NCBI RefSeq assembly: GCF_029891575.1
Contig: NZ_JARZHF010000005.1
Span: 124,001-188,000 of the forward strand
DNA from: Salipaludibacillus daqingensis
Lineage (GTDB): Bacteria; Bacillota; Bacilli; Bacillales; Salisediminibacteriaceae
Direction: 5' to 3'
Length of the DNA stretch: 64,000 nucleotides
Below the pieces are notes generated by a model, which was not told the DNA's origin, did not search any database, and saw only the letters and a list, made by a program, of their open reading frames with translations. This document shows positions 52,308 to 61,876 of this stretch, piece by piece. The translations under genes were made by a program, and so were the position numbers. The stretch's first letter is position 1. Each line of letters begins with the position of its first letter.

Positions 52308-53028
52308 TTTCTTAAGGCTAACGGTCGGAGAAATTCAAAGAATGAACAAGTATCAAATACTTCCTTCCTCATTGTTCGTCATCTTATTTTGGATAGGATT
52401 TTTATACTTTGTCGATGATACCTTTATTAATCAAATGTTTGCTATCCTTGTTTTTGTTGATGCTTCCATTATGTCGATTATCTTCGTTGGCGCGACGATG
52501 TTTTTCGAAAAACAAGAAGGAACATTTCGGTCATTGATGGTATCACCAATCCGAAAAAGTGACTATATTCTTTCCAAAGGTGTTTCTATTGTCGTTTCCA
52601 ATTTACTTACAGTTGTTCTTTTATTCGCTTTCGTGTATTGGGTAAAAGGTGCTAATATCAACCTAATTGGGTTTATAGCAGGTGTTTCTCTCATTGGTTT
52701 TTTCCACGCCATTCTAGGATTTTGGATGAGTTTCTATGCCAAAGATTTCACCAGTTTAATTATGCGATCATCTCTATATATGATTGTGTTTGTCGTTCCT
52801 GTCATTCTTGTGGAACTGCAAGTCATCCAAACAGAATGGTTTGCATACGTCCTATATATCATCCCAACACAAGCATCTATGAACGTGTTAAATGCCGCAG
52901 CTGGAATACCTCTGGAGACATGGGAAATATGGGTTTCAGCTAGTTATTTACTAGCAGTGACGATAGGAATCTTTTTTATCACGCTGAAGAAGTTCGATGT
53001 TTTTGCCCAAAAAGAAGGGGGACAATAA
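52300..53028 (+). CDS. ABC-2 type exporter permease 1
   Basis: A 242-residue membrane protein with six hydrophobic helices and no ATPase domain. The loop MFFEKQEGTFRSLMVSPIRKSDYILSKG between helices 2 and 3 is the coupling motif of ABC-2 permeases. It pairs with the following gene as a heterodimeric pore. The set TetR, ATPase and two permeases resembles the operons annotated as fluoroquinolone-type exporters; the actual substrate is unknown. Confidence 0.85.
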   Translation: MTNFLRLTVGEIQRMNKYQILPSSLFVILFWIGFLYFVDDTFINQMFAILVFVDASIMSIIFVGATMFFEKQEGTFRSLMVSPIRKSDYILSKGVSIVVSNLLTVVLLFAFVYWVKGANINLIGFIAGVSLIGFFHAILGFWMSFYAKDFTSLIMRSSLYMIVFVVPVILVELQVIQTEWFAYVLYIIPTQASMNVLNAAAGIPLETWEIWVSASYLLAVTIGIFFITLKKFDVFAQKEGGQ

Positions 53029-53029
53029 C

Positions 53030-53761
53030 ATGAGTGTTTACAGTAGTTTAATTGAAACGGAAGTGAAAAAGTGGACTCGTGATTCGTTAACGGCGTTTAT
53101 GATTTTCTATCCGATTTTATTTGGTTTTTTGGGACGCTGGCTTGTGCCTTGGATCGAGGACGCTGACGGGATGAATTTAGAGCCGTATTACTATATCATT
53201 TTAGCAGGGCTGACGTTAATCGCCCCCCATATTTACGGTGCGATGATTGCATTTTCGATTATTGATGACCGAGAAGACCATATTTTCACATCTATACGAG
53301 TAACTCCTCTTCCCCTTTTTCAATTTTTATCTTTTCGACTTATGATGGGGGTTCTTCTTACGTTTTTAGCGAGCGTATACATCATCCTATTTTCAAATTT
53401 AGTTTCGATCGGAATGGGCTATGTAATCATGATTGGTTTCTTATCTGCACTCATCACTCCAATTATCACATTATTAATTAATTCTTTGGCTAAAAATAAA
53501 ATGGAAGGGTTTGCGATGATGAAGGCAGTTGTTGGGGTTTTAATGATATTTACAGTAGCAGCGTTATTTTTTAATGATGCGAAACAATGGTTTTTTGCAT
53601 TCGTCCCTGGATTTTGGCCTGCCAAAGTGTTAAGTACCTTGCTTTTACCTGACGGAACACTGCCTTTAAGTTTCCATGGATTTTATTGGATTGGTTTCGC
53701 ATATATGATCATACTTCTCTATCTCGTTTACGGAGTTTTTAAGAAAAGAGGATTATCGTAA
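53030..53761 (+). CDS. ABC-2 type exporter permease 2
   Basis: A 243-residue membrane protein with six helices, starting at the ATG at 53030 after AAGGGGG. The coupling loop DREDHIFTSIRVTPLPLFQFL is like that in permease 1, and a two-amphipathic-helix N-terminus (SLIETEVKKWTRDS) precedes the first helix. Final gene of the TetR-regulated operon; the next structured stretch at 53808-53881 may end the transcript. Confidence 0.85.
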   Translation: MSVYSSLIETEVKKWTRDSLTAFMIFYPILFGFLGRWLVPWIEDADGMNLEPYYYIILAGLTLIAPHIYGAMIAFSIIDDREDHIFTSIRVTPLPLFQFLSFRLMMGVLLTFLASVYIILFSNLVSIGMGYVIMIGFLSALITPIITLLINSLAKNKMEGFAMMKAVVGVLMIFTVAALFFNDAKQWFFAFVPGFWPAKVLSTLLLPDGTLPLSFHGFYWIGFAYMIILLYLVYGVFKKRGLS

Positions 53762-53807
53762 TTAGAAACTTTAGAAGCTCAACTAGACATTGCGGCTTCA
53801 TAGAAGG

Positions 53808-53881
53808 ACGGGATGCCTCTTCGATAGCTTCGCTTTTCCATGAGGGATGGTGGGAAAGAGCATTGCTGGGGGCATCCCCGT
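53808..53881 (+). other. Inverted-repeat element after the ABC operon, candidate structured RNA
   Basis: ACGGGATGCC (53808-53817) pairs with GGCATCCCCGT (53871-53881) with one bulge, and inside it CTTTTCC (53833-53839) pairs with GGGAAAG (53852-53858). No clean T-run follows, so it is a weak or unusual terminator or another structured element. It lies between the ABC operon end and the convergent GNAT gene. Confidence 0.4.
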
Positions 53882-53916
53882 TTCTCCATAAAGTAACGAA
53901 ACCTTTATCAAGTGAA

Positions 53917-54366
53917 TTAGTTGATTCTCTGCATCACCATATCTACATGAGGAATATCATCTTCTAGGTAAACGTCCGAAACGGCTCTAAAACCAAACGA
54001 CTCGTAAAATTTCAGTGCATATTCTTGTGCTTGAATTTTAATCGCGTGTTCCCGGAGTTCCGTTGTTAAGAATTCGATCGATTTATTCATAATATCTCGG
54101 CCTAACCCTGTATTTCGATATGATTGTTCAACAAGAACTCTTCCTATCGATGCCTGTTCGTAGGCTACTCCAGCAGGAAGAAGTCGGGTATAGGCAATCA
54201 CTTTTTCCTCTTTTTTCACATAGAGGTGATAGGCTTTCGGATCTTTTCCGTCTACTTCAGGATATGGGCAATTCTGTTCCACAACAAATACATTCACTCT
54301 TTCCTGCAAAATCTTATAGAGCTCGCTTGTTGAAAGCTCTTCAAACCTTTTTATGTACCACTCCAT
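53917..54366 (-). CDS. GNAT acetyltransferase, ElaA-like
   Basis: A 149-residue GNAT protein of the ElaA type. Motif A is near residues 75-105: ASIGRVLVEQSYRNTGLGRDIMNKSIE, with the R/QxxGxG/A acetyl-CoA loop (RNTGLG). The ElaA-specific N-terminal pattern LQERVNVFVVEQNCPYPEVDGKD is intact. The ATG at 54366 follows GGAGGAG; an earlier codon at 54381 is unlikely. Substrate unknown. Confidence 0.88.
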   Translation of the reverse strand: MEWYIKRFEELSTSELYKILQERVNVFVVEQNCPYPEVDGKDPKAYHLYVKKEEKVIAYTRLLPAGVAYEQASIGRVLVEQSYRNTGLGRDIMNKSIEFLTTELREHAIKIQAQEYALKFYESFGFRAVSDVYLEDDIPHVDMVMQRIN

Positions 54367-54519
54367 AATGATCTCCTCCAAATATTGAGCGAGCCCTGCA
54401 AAGAAAACTCCACCTAGTGATTTTATTTATTTTATCACTATTAACAGAATTTTCAACCTTACAATATGAAAGTGTCTACCTTGAAAAGAAAACACAGTAG
54501 AGAGAGTTACAGCATCGAA

Positions 54520-55488
54520 TTAATTTCGGTATATAATATATGCCAGATAAATAAGGTAAGAAATGACAAGAATACTCCCTTCCCGCTTGTCAATCTTCCA
54601 ATTTGTCCGAGAGAAGAAAAGCAAACTAATAGTTAGAAGAATCATAAATGAAACATCTAACAAGATTTTACTCTCTATTTGCAGGGGAGTAATAATAGAG
54701 GCAACTCCTAAAACAAAAAGGATGTTAAAGATACAACTTCCAACAATGTTACCCAAGGCAATATCACTATGTTTTTTCAAAGCAGCAGTAATAGATGTGA
54801 CAAATTCAGGAAGCGAGGATCCTAAAGATACAACGGTTAACCCCACAAGTGTTTCACTCATACCAAATCGTATTGCAATGGAAGTGCTGCTTTCAACAAC
54901 CCAATATCCACCTAAGATGATTGCTGCCAAGCCGAGCAACGTGACGATACTATTTTTCTTCCAGGCATTTACCTCATTATTTGCTTTCTTCTCTTCACTT
55001 GAAACAATGTCTTCTTGGCGGTGATTCATAGCTAATTCAAAAACGTAGTACATAAAAATAGCAAAAAATAATAGCAAAACAATCCCATCACCGCGTGACA
55101 ATAAATTTGTGGACTCCGCGTCCATTCCTATGTCAGCAATTAACGCCATAAATGCGATACTCCCTAAAATAGTAAATGGTATTTCTTTTCGTACCGTTTG
55201 ATTCTCAACTAATAAAGGAGAAATCACTGCTGTGAGACCAATCACTCCGGCAATATTAATAATATTACTACCAACGACGTTTCCAATCGTGACTCCTGGA
55301 TTCCCTTCTAATGCAGCAATAATACTAACCGTTGCCTCTGGAGCTCCGGTTCCAAAAGCAACGATCGTAAGACCAACTAAGACAGGTGATACTCTTAGTA
55401 ATCTTGCTATTTCAGAGGCACCCGTAACAAACAAATCCGCTCCTTTGATTAGTAAGATAAAACCTATCAATAACAATATATAAACCAT
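54520..55488 (-). CDS. Sodium/calcium exchanger family antiporter (YrbG-like)
   Basis: A 322-residue CaCA-family antiporter with ten helices in two inverted halves. The alpha repeats hold the ion-binding residues: GTGAPEATVSIIAALEG... TIGNVVGSN near 40-72 and SLGSSLPEFVTSITAALKKH... ALGNIVGSC near 220-250. Between them an acidic cytoplasmic loop (RQEDIVSSEEKKANN) is expected to sit inside the cell. It likely exports Ca2+ in exchange for Na+ or H+; ion choice is inferred from family. Downstream of the two-component genes on the same strand, 100 bases apart, with no clear terminator between. Confidence 0.88.
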   Translation of the reverse strand: MVYILLLIGFILLIKGADLFVTGASEIARLLRVSPVLVGLTIVAFGTGAPEATVSIIAALEGNPGVTIGNVVGSNIINIAGVIGLTAVISPLLVENQTVRKEIPFTILGSIAFMALIADIGMDAESTNLLSRGDGIVLLLFFAIFMYYVFELAMNHRQEDIVSSEEKKANNEVNAWKKNSIVTLLGLAAIILGGYWVVESSTSIAIRFGMSETLVGLTVVSLGSSLPEFVTSITAALKKHSDIALGNIVGSCIFNILFVLGVASIITPLQIESKILLDVSFMILLTISLLFFSRTNWKIDKREGSILVISYLIYLAYIIYRN

Positions 55489-55588
55489 ACATATTTTCTC
55501 CTTCCATCTAGTCGACGGTTGTATTATGCATGGTTTTAATAGCAATTATTCTTTTCTACCAACTGAAACAACGATAGAGAGTTTGAAT

Positions 55589-56998
55589 TTATCCTTCAAA
55601 CAACGGCAAAATCACGCTAACTATCATTCCTTTTCCTACTTCTGATTCGAACGTCAATGATCCATTATGCTTTTTCACAATTTCTTTTACGATCGTCAAG
55701 CCTAATCCAGTTCCACCTGAAGAACGAGATCTCGACCGATCTAAACGATAAAACCTTTCCGTCAGTTTATCTAAAGCATCTTTAGGAAGTCCTTCCCCAT
55801 AATCAATTACTTTTAAAATAGCTTTATCTTCTTTGATATCCATCATTAAATCAACATATTCTCCATGTTTCCCGTATCGAATCGCATTCTCAACTAAATT
55901 AATGACAACTTGCTCCATCCGTTTTTCATCACCATTGATGATCGTATCATTGTTTAAATCTAGCCTGATTTCCATTCCACGCTTTTTAGCTTCCAACGAC
56001 ATTCTTTCCACCACATCTTCAACTAATTGGGCGAACGGAATTGGCGCTAGTGTCATCGGATATTTATCTCCCTCCAATCGAGCTAAGTCGAGTAAGTCAT
56101 GAACTAAATTTTCCATTCTAGAACCTTCAGAGTGAATTTTTTCAATATATTTCGTATCTAATGGCTCTCCATTTTCTTTTTGCTCAAGTAAAACTTCAGA
56201 ATAACCTTTTAAATAACTTAATGGTGTTCTTAATTCGTGTGAGACATTACCGAGAAATTCTTGTTTCTTCATATCTGCTTCTGCTAGTGATGTACTCATA
56301 TAATTAAATGAGGTTGCTAATTCTCCGATTTCATCATTATTTTCAACATCTATTTTTTTTGAAAAATCACCTTTTGACATAAACTTAGAGGCATAGATCA
56401 TCTTTTCTATTGGCTTAATTACATAATTTGCAACTTTATTTAATACAAACACAATGACTAAAAAGGCAATAGCTAATCCTACAAACAATATTCCTCTTAA
56501 CGATTGAAATGGGGCAAAAGCTGCAGTTACTGGTGTGGAAATGACAATTGCAGATTCAACAACATCGTCGTCATTTAACAATGGATTCATTATAATAAGG
56601 TAATCTTTGTCTATCCCACTTCTTGTTAAAATTAATGTTTCATCTTCTTCAAACTTGATCATTTCTTCTTCAGTTAACCGTGATTCTTCGTCTAGAAGAG
56701 GAATATCACTTGGAATTGTACCATTGATAACCTCAACAGAATCATCATAGACGATTTGAGCCGCAGCACAACGAGACATAAATACAATAAATCGATGAAA
56801 TTCTTCTTTATTGTTTTCTTCCTCTTCATAATAAACTTCCTCAAGTGAATCACCACGTGCCTTTAATTGATTCACTTGGTTTTCTATATAAAATTGCTCA
56901 TACAAATAATTAGTAAGTAAGACAATCGTGAACATCGTGATTATTGTAAATAGAATGATAAAAATCCACGTTTTTTGCTTAAGATTCCAAGTCATCAT
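55589..56998 (-). CDS. Sensor histidine kinase
   Basis: A 469-residue membrane kinase. Two helices (about 10-30 and 165-190) frame an acidic extracellular sensor region of 130 residues with a single cysteine near 75. A HAMP domain follows (about 190-245), then the phosphoacceptor histidine in NVSHELRTPLSYLKGYSE near 255, and an HATPase with NLVENAIRYG, DYGEGLP and SSGGTGLGLTIVKEIV. It is the partner of the upstream response regulator, sharing a 20-base overlap. The signal is unknown. Confidence 0.93.
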   Translation of the reverse strand: MMTWNLKQKTWIFIILFTIITMFTIVLLTNYLYEQFYIENQVNQLKARGDSLEEVYYEEEENNKEEFHRFIVFMSRCAAAQIVYDDSVEVINGTIPSDIPLLDEESRLTEEEMIKFEEDETLILTRSGIDKDYLIIMNPLLNDDDVVESAIVISTPVTAAFAPFQSLRGILFVGLAIAFLVIVFVLNKVANYVIKPIEKMIYASKFMSKGDFSKKIDVENNDEIGELATSFNYMSTSLAEADMKKQEFLGNVSHELRTPLSYLKGYSEVLLEQKENGEPLDTKYIEKIHSEGSRMENLVHDLLDLARLEGDKYPMTLAPIPFAQLVEDVVERMSLEAKKRGMEIRLDLNNDTIINGDEKRMEQVVINLVENAIRYGKHGEYVDLMMDIKEDKAILKVIDYGEGLPKDALDKLTERFYRLDRSRSRSSGGTGLGLTIVKEIVKKHNGSLTFESEVGKGMIVSVILPLFEG

Positions 56999-57689
56999 GA
57001 GTCACCTTCTCGAGAACATACCCGACACCATAAACAGTTTGGAAATATTCCCCTGCCTGCTTCATTTTATATCGTAATGTTTTCATATGGGTATCAATTG
57101 TTCGATGCCCTCCGTCCGTGTAGTTCATTCCCCATACTTGGTCCAATAATTGTTCACGACTAAATACTTGCTCAGGATGATGTAAAAAATGAAAAAGTAA
57201 ATCATACTCTTTTCTCGTTAATTGAATCAACTCATTTTTCACATAAACTTTCCGTGCACTTGGTTTGCACGCTATTGCCCCATAGCTTAACTCATTTTTC
57301 TCTATCTCTTCATTAAATTGATAATTTCTTCTTAATTGAGCTTCGACTCGTGCAAGCAGTTCCCTAGGACTAAAAGGTTTAATTATATAATCATCCGCTC
57401 CGGATTTTAATCCTTGTATCCGATCATTTTCATCCGACTTTGCTGTAACCATGATGACAGGAATTTTTTTAGATAAGCGTATTTCTTTCAACGCTTCAAA
57501 CCCATCCATAATCGGCATCATGACATCAAGTAAAATTAAATCTACTTTATGACTACTCACTTTTTCCAGTAACTCTTTACCATTTCCTGATGATAAAACA
57601 TGGTAACCTTCTTTTGTAAGATAATCTGAAATAAATTCCACCATATTAACTTCATCATCGGCAATTAATACTGTATAGCGACTCAACAT
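56979..57689 (-). CDS. OmpR-family response regulator
   Basis: A 236-residue regulator from the ATG at 57689 (GGGGGTGG upstream; an earlier in-frame start at 57743 has a poor site). Receiver domain: acidic pair D11/D12, phosphoacceptor D55 in ILLDVMMP, TAKSDENDRIQGLKSGADDYI. A winged-helix DNA-binding domain covers about 130-230 (LIQLTRKEYDLLFHFLHHP, GGHRTIDTHMKTLRYKM). First gene of the pair with the histidine kinase. Neighbouring CaCA antiporter and AspT-like transporter are possible targets, which is inference. Confidence 0.94.
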   Translation of the reverse strand: MLSRYTVLIADDEVNMVEFISDYLTKEGYHVLSSGNGKELLEKVSSHKVDLILLDVMMPIMDGFEALKEIRLSKKIPVIMVTAKSDENDRIQGLKSGADDYIIKPFSPRELLARVEAQLRRNYQFNEEIEKNELSYGAIACKPSARKVYVKNELIQLTRKEYDLLFHFLHHPEQVFSREQLLDQVWGMNYTDGGHRTIDTHMKTLRYKMKQAGEYFQTVYGVGYVLEKVTHDDLES

Positions 57690-57778
57690 ACCCACCCCCG
57701 TTATCGATCTTACTTCTATTCTACGAGATTTCTCACTCTTCATGTAGTCCTTCTCTAAAATTGTCCGATAATAGACAA

Positions 57779-57815
57779 ATAAGGTGCTCTAGATTTTCTC
57801 TAGAACACCTTTTCT
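57779..57815. terminator. Terminator after the AspT/YidE-type transporter gene
   Basis: AAGGTGCTCTAGA (57781-57793) pairs with TCTAGAACACCTT (57799-57811), one mismatch. It separates the transporter gene from the two-component genes downstream. Confidence 0.65.
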
Positions 57816-57836
57816 AAGATAATTAAATGAGTTTCG

Positions 57837-59450
57837 TTATAAAACAAACACGAGGAGTTGTGCTGCAATCGCAACAAAAATCAGTGCAAAAGGATATGCT
57901 GCAGCATATGCGATCGCTGGTTCATTTCCATCGGTCAACTGATTGACGGCTCCAAGACCCGGAGTACTCGTTAAACCTCCACAAAGTGCTCCTAAAGAGT
58001 GAAGAATACTTAAGTGGAATAGTTTTTTTGCCATTAAAAATCCAGCGAAAATTGGAAGAATCGTAATGAGTGCCCCTCCAAAAACGAGGCCGATCCCTTC
58101 TGCAATGACGACTTCAACAAGTCCTTCTCCAGCTGTCGTTCCTGCCCCCGCCAAAAATAATACGAGTCCAATATCTCCAATAACTTGATTAGAGGGCTGG
58201 AAAAATCGCGCACGAATCGGTCCTAATTTACCAAAATGTCCAATAATAAGAGCGACAAACAATGGTCCTCCTGCAACACCTAACGTCATCGTACCTAAAC
58301 CAGGCAAGTAAATCGGTATCATCCCAACAAAAATTCCCATTAAAAGTATAAGGCTTAATGAAAAGATATGAATATTTGTCACCGCTAATTTCTTTCGACT
58401 AAATAAATGTTCCACTTCATTCAATCGATCCTCACTGCTTACTACGGTAAGAATATCCCCACGTTCCAATCGCCAACCTGGATTTTGATTGAATTCGAAA
58501 CCCCCACGTTCCATTCTTGTTACTGTTACACCATATTTGCTTCTAAGACGAAGTTCTCGAACACTTTTCCCGATCATATCTTCCGAATCGACAGTTATTT
58601 TTCGTAATTTAATATTATCTACATTTGAAAAATCTGTCTCTACTGTTTGACCAATTTGATCACGTAGTTTTTCTAAATCTGATGGAATCCCTACAGCAAC
58701 TAAGCGATCTCCTTTTAAGATTACGGTATCGCTGAGACTTATTATATTTCGATTCCCTCTTATCACTCGACTTATAACTGCTGAACTGTTAGGCATTAGT
58801 CGCAGCTCTTTTAACGTTCGCTTATTGATTTCATCTTTTGTCACTTCAATGGTCATCACTTCAGGAGACCCTTTATGTCGAACTGGACCAACCGTTTTTT
58901 TCAAATCTTTTTCCAAATCAATTTTTAATAGTTTTGGAAATAGCTGAACAAAAAGAACAACTGCTATCACGCCAAATGGATAAGCAATTCCATACCCAAC
59001 CGAAGCAATTGGGTCGTTTGTAGCTTGGAGAGCAGATGCAAGTCCCGGTGTACTCGTTAGCGCTCCTGTCATCAACCCGATACTAAGGGCAGGAGATAGT
59101 CCAAATACTTTTGACACAAAAATTGTTGTCAATGCTGCAATAAAAACAATTAACAAACCAATGATCCCAAAAATAATCCCCGATGTTTTCATCATTCGAA
59201 AAAAGCGTGGCCCGGCTTGCAAACCAACAGCAACAATAAATAAACTGAGCCCGAGGTTTTGTACAATGGGAGAAATTTGAAATCCAAAGTGTCCAAATAC
59301 CATGGCAACGAGAAGAACTCCGGATGTTCCTAAACTAAGTCCTTTAATTTTTCCCTGTCCGACCATTGATCCTAAAAATAAAATAACAAAAAGAAGCACA
59401 AGAGGCTCTTCTAGTAAATGAATTACGATGTCCAAAGCCTTCCCCTCCAT
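57837..59450 (-). CDS. AspT/YidE-family membrane transporter with two TrkA-C domains
   Basis: A 537-residue protein with two blocks of five hydrophobic helices flanking two cytoplasmic RCK_C (TrkA-C) domains: one at about 195-275 (MTIEVTKDEINKRTLKEL... LVAVGIPSDLE), a second at about 280-355 (ITVDSEDMIGKSVRELRL). Both membrane halves carry the family repeat GALTSTPGLASALQ and GGLTSTPGLGAVNQ. Relatives are the aspartate:alanine exchanger AspT and YidE/YbjL of E. coli; the true substrate is unknown. Monocistronic with its own terminator. The ATG follows a GGAGGG-like site. Confidence 0.88.
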   Translation of the reverse strand: MEGKALDIVIHLLEEPLVLLFVILFLGSMVGQGKIKGLSLGTSGVLLVAMVFGHFGFQISPIVQNLGLSLFIVAVGLQAGPRFFRMMKTSGIIFGIIGLLIVFIAALTTIFVSKVFGLSPALSIGLMTGALTSTPGLASALQATNDPIASVGYGIAYPFGVIAVVLFVQLFPKLLKIDLEKDLKKTVGPVRHKGSPEVMTIEVTKDEINKRTLKELRLMPNSSAVISRVIRGNRNIISLSDTVILKGDRLVAVGIPSDLEKLRDQIGQTVETDFSNVDNIKLRKITVDSEDMIGKSVRELRLRSKYGVTVTRMERGGFEFNQNPGWRLERGDILTVVSSEDRLNEVEHLFSRKKLAVTNIHIFSLSLILLMGIFVGMIPIYLPGLGTMTLGVAGGPLFVALIIGHFGKLGPIRARFFQPSNQVIGDIGLVLFLAGAGTTAGEGLVEVVIAEGIGLVFGGALITILPIFAGFLMAKKLFHLSILHSLGALCGGLTSTPGLGAVNQLTDGNEPAIAYAAAYPFALIFVAIAAQLLVFVL

Positions 59451-59791
59451 CTAAAAAAACTCGCTAAATAGCTAAGTATGTATTGCTTCATTTATTCATT
59501 CATAAGTTAACCTTCATTATAGTCTTTTTATTTTCAAAAAAAAGCGATTAGACACTTAATATGAAAGGATTCACACTTTTGATGCAAAACGTTCGAATAG
59601 TTGTCAATGATATCGTTTCCAATTGTGAACTTTCACTTCCAATTTTCATTCGCAAAGATTCTAAATGGAACCTTCCCCGTTTTTTCAGATAACCCGAATG
59701 AAACATCATTGAAAAGGGACAAAATAATAGAGACTGACTGAATTAGAACATTAGAAAATCAAAGCGGACGAAAAGCGAGGGAGGCAAAAAA
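59451..59791. other. Intergenic region between divergent genes
   Basis: Should hold the promoters of the AspT-like transporter (minus) and the phosphodiesterase (plus). A 9-bp inverted repeat (TTTCATTCG at 59644, CGAATGAAA at 59695) is the only structure I can see; no T-run follows it. The GAGGGAGG at the right end is the ribosome-binding site of the phosphodiesterase gene. Confidence 0.5.
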
Positions 59792-61363
59792 ATGAAATAT
59801 GTACTCATTCTCATTATTTTATTAAGTGCTTGCCAATCAGATTCTCATTCTATCGATCCTTATAAAATCAATCAACCATCGTCTCAACAGAAAAAAGTTG
59901 TGATGATCATGATCGACTCCATGATGAGTCATTCTCTTGACAAAAGTCTCGAACAAGGAAACGTCCCTGCTTTAGAATATTTAATTAACAAGGGTCACTA
60001 TGAAAAGGAACTAGTCGTCCCTTTCCCGAGTATGTCTGTAACAGTAGAAAGCACACTTATTACAGGAACGATGCCAGACATGCACCAAGTCCCCGGATTA
60101 GCGTGGTTTAAAGCAGATGAGAATCGCCTCGTCAATTACGGTTCAAATTGGACATATTGGCTTAATAATGGACTTTATCAAGGAATATATGATGTTCTAT
60201 CCAATTTAAATAATGACCATTTAAATCCTGAAGTCAGTACCGTGTTTGAAGAATTGTACGATCGAGGCCAATCATCTGGTTCGATAAATACGTTACTTTA
60301 CCGCGGAAATATCGATCATCAGCTCAAGATTTTTCCAATAATCGATGGCTTAACTGACCTCCCTCAAACGATAAACACAGCTGGACCAGAAACGTTAGCT
60401 TTTGGCCGATTCAAAAAACCTCATGGATTAGAAGAAGTGCAGTTTAATGATGGAGTGTTTCACCGTTTCGGATTAATGGACAAATACTCGATGGAAATGA
60501 CACAACAATTGGTTCAAAAAGGTTTGCAACCTCACTTTCTGTTGCTATTTTTACCGGATAATGACAAAAAGACACATAAACACGGACCAGATCATCTAGC
60601 TGGCTTAGAAAAAGCTGATAAGTATTTACAAGGAATTCTTGATAGCTATGGCAGTTGGGACAAAGCTTTGGATGAAAATGTCTTTATTATTTTCGGTGAC
60701 CACGGTCAAGACCAGTTGGTTGAAAAACACGACGATCTTGCGATTAATTTAGATTCGATGTACAACGATTTTCAGATTGCTGATTTAGGTACCCCTGTAA
60801 ACGAAGGGGAAATTGCTTTTGGAGTAAATCAACGAATGACTTACGTGTATGATCTTCATCATCACCATTCTTTGTCCTCTTTAGCAAAGCTTGCTATGGA
60901 AGATTCCCGTATCGATCTGGCTGCTTGGATAGAAAATGATTGGATAAATGTCCGAAGCCCAGACCATGAAGAAGAACTGTCTTTTAAACGTGGGGGGGAT
61001 TGGATGGACCCTTACAATCAAAATTGGTCGTTACGAGGAAATACAGACGTCCTTGACTTGACACGGTCAGAATCCAATAAAAAAGGGATTTCATACAACC
61101 GATTTCCAGACGTTTTAAATCATTTAGAAACATCGTTAAAAAGTCATGAAACAGATAAACTAATTTTAGCTGCCAAACCAGGACACTCTTTTTTGTCTGA
61201 AGGTATCGCTACCCATGAAGACGGAGGGGAACACGGAGGTCTTCATAAAAATGATTTACTAGCTGCAATGGTTATTGCTGGAACGAATAAAAAACCTGAG
61301 TTCAATCGAATCGTTGATTTAAAGGAATTTGTAATGGAACTACTTGAAGAAAATGAAAATTAA
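59792..61363 (+). CDS. Lipoprotein phosphodiesterase, nucleotide pyrophosphatase/alkaline phosphatase superfamily
   Basis: A 523-residue secreted lipoprotein: the signal ends in LLSAC with C14 as the lipid site. The fold carries the two-metal set of type I phosphodiesterases: D42 (MIMIDSMM), the nucleophile position in FPSMSVTVESTLITG (serine where threonine is usual), LPDNDKKTHKHGPD (Asp and His ligands) near 255, FGDHGQD near 303 and EHGGLHKND near 490. It faces the cell exterior and probably releases phosphate or nucleotides from outside. Substrate unknown. Its stop lies shortly before two very small genes. Confidence 0.85.
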   Translation: MKYVLILIILLSACQSDSHSIDPYKINQPSSQQKKVVMIMIDSMMSHSLDKSLEQGNVPALEYLINKGHYEKELVVPFPSMSVTVESTLITGTMPDMHQVPGLAWFKADENRLVNYGSNWTYWLNNGLYQGIYDVLSNLNNDHLNPEVSTVFEELYDRGQSSGSINTLLYRGNIDHQLKIFPIIDGLTDLPQTINTAGPETLAFGRFKKPHGLEEVQFNDGVFHRFGLMDKYSMEMTQQLVQKGLQPHFLLLFLPDNDKKTHKHGPDHLAGLEKADKYLQGILDSYGSWDKALDENVFIIFGDHGQDQLVEKHDDLAINLDSMYNDFQIADLGTPVNEGEIAFGVNQRMTYVYDLHHHHSLSSLAKLAMEDSRIDLAAWIENDWINVRSPDHEEELSFKRGGDWMDPYNQNWSLRGNTDVLDLTRSESNKKGISYNRFPDVLNHLETSLKSHETDKLILAAKPGHSFLSEGIATHEDGGEHGGLHKNDLLAAMVIAGTNKKPEFNRIVDLKEFVMELLEENEN

Positions 61364-61451
61364 CCTTTATAAGCCCGTTTCTATAGCATATTTTATCGCA
61401 ATTGAAAGAACACTAATAAAGAACAAGATTATCAAAAAAGGGTGGGAAAAA

Positions 61452-61619
61452 ATGGACTATAAAAAGCACAAGAATCAATCCGTTAATGAAAATGAAAAAA
61501 TTGCACCTGGAATAGACGAAGAAGATTCTTATGGGGAGGATGCGTCTAAAGAAGACAAAGAAGAAGGAGAGACGACGAAAGTGACTAGGCTTATTTATGA
61601 TGAATATGACCACTCTTAA
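61452..61619 (+). CDS. Small acidic protein of unknown function
   Basis: A 55-codon frame starting with ATG at 61452, seven bases after GGGTGG. The product is very acidic and hydrophilic (MDYKKHKNQSVNENEK, then EEDSYGEDASKEDKEEGE), with no membrane segment. It looks like the many small, intrinsically disordered proteins of Bacillus. An earlier in-frame ATG at 61344 would overlap the phosphodiesterase gene and is unlikely. No name can be given. Confidence 0.6.
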   Translation: MDYKKHKNQSVNENEKIAPGIDEEDSYGEDASKEDKEEGETTKVTRLIYDEYDHS

Positions 61620-61683
61620 ACCGTTTACTAAAAATATAGAGCACGAGGTACTTTCACAATAACTATCAAAGGGGCTATCCGTA

Positions 61684-61818
61684 ATGAATAAACAACGTTC
61701 GAAAGTAATTGATATCCTGTCTGAAATCATCGATGCATTGTTTACGTTAGAATATGAACATCTTCAAAATGATATAAGTTCCAATAAAAGTTCAACCAAC
61801 GTCTTTGAAGAAATGTAA
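61684..61818 (+). CDS. Very small protein of unknown function
   Basis: A 44-codon frame (ATG at 61684, TAA at 61816-61818), behind AAAGGGG with nine bases spacing. The product MNKQRSKVIDILSEIIDAL... has one likely amphipathic helix and a Ser/Asn-rich C-terminus. Predicted by hand; coding status rests on the ribosome-binding site and codon use only. It lies between the acidic small gene and the HAD phosphatase gene. Confidence 0.5.
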   Translation: MNKQRSKVIDILSEIIDALFTLEYEHLQNDISSNKSSTNVFEEM

Positions 61819-61876
61819 CATTCTCTCATAGTCAGGTGAAAAATAACTTATTATTTGCAAAGGACGTGTAAACCAG

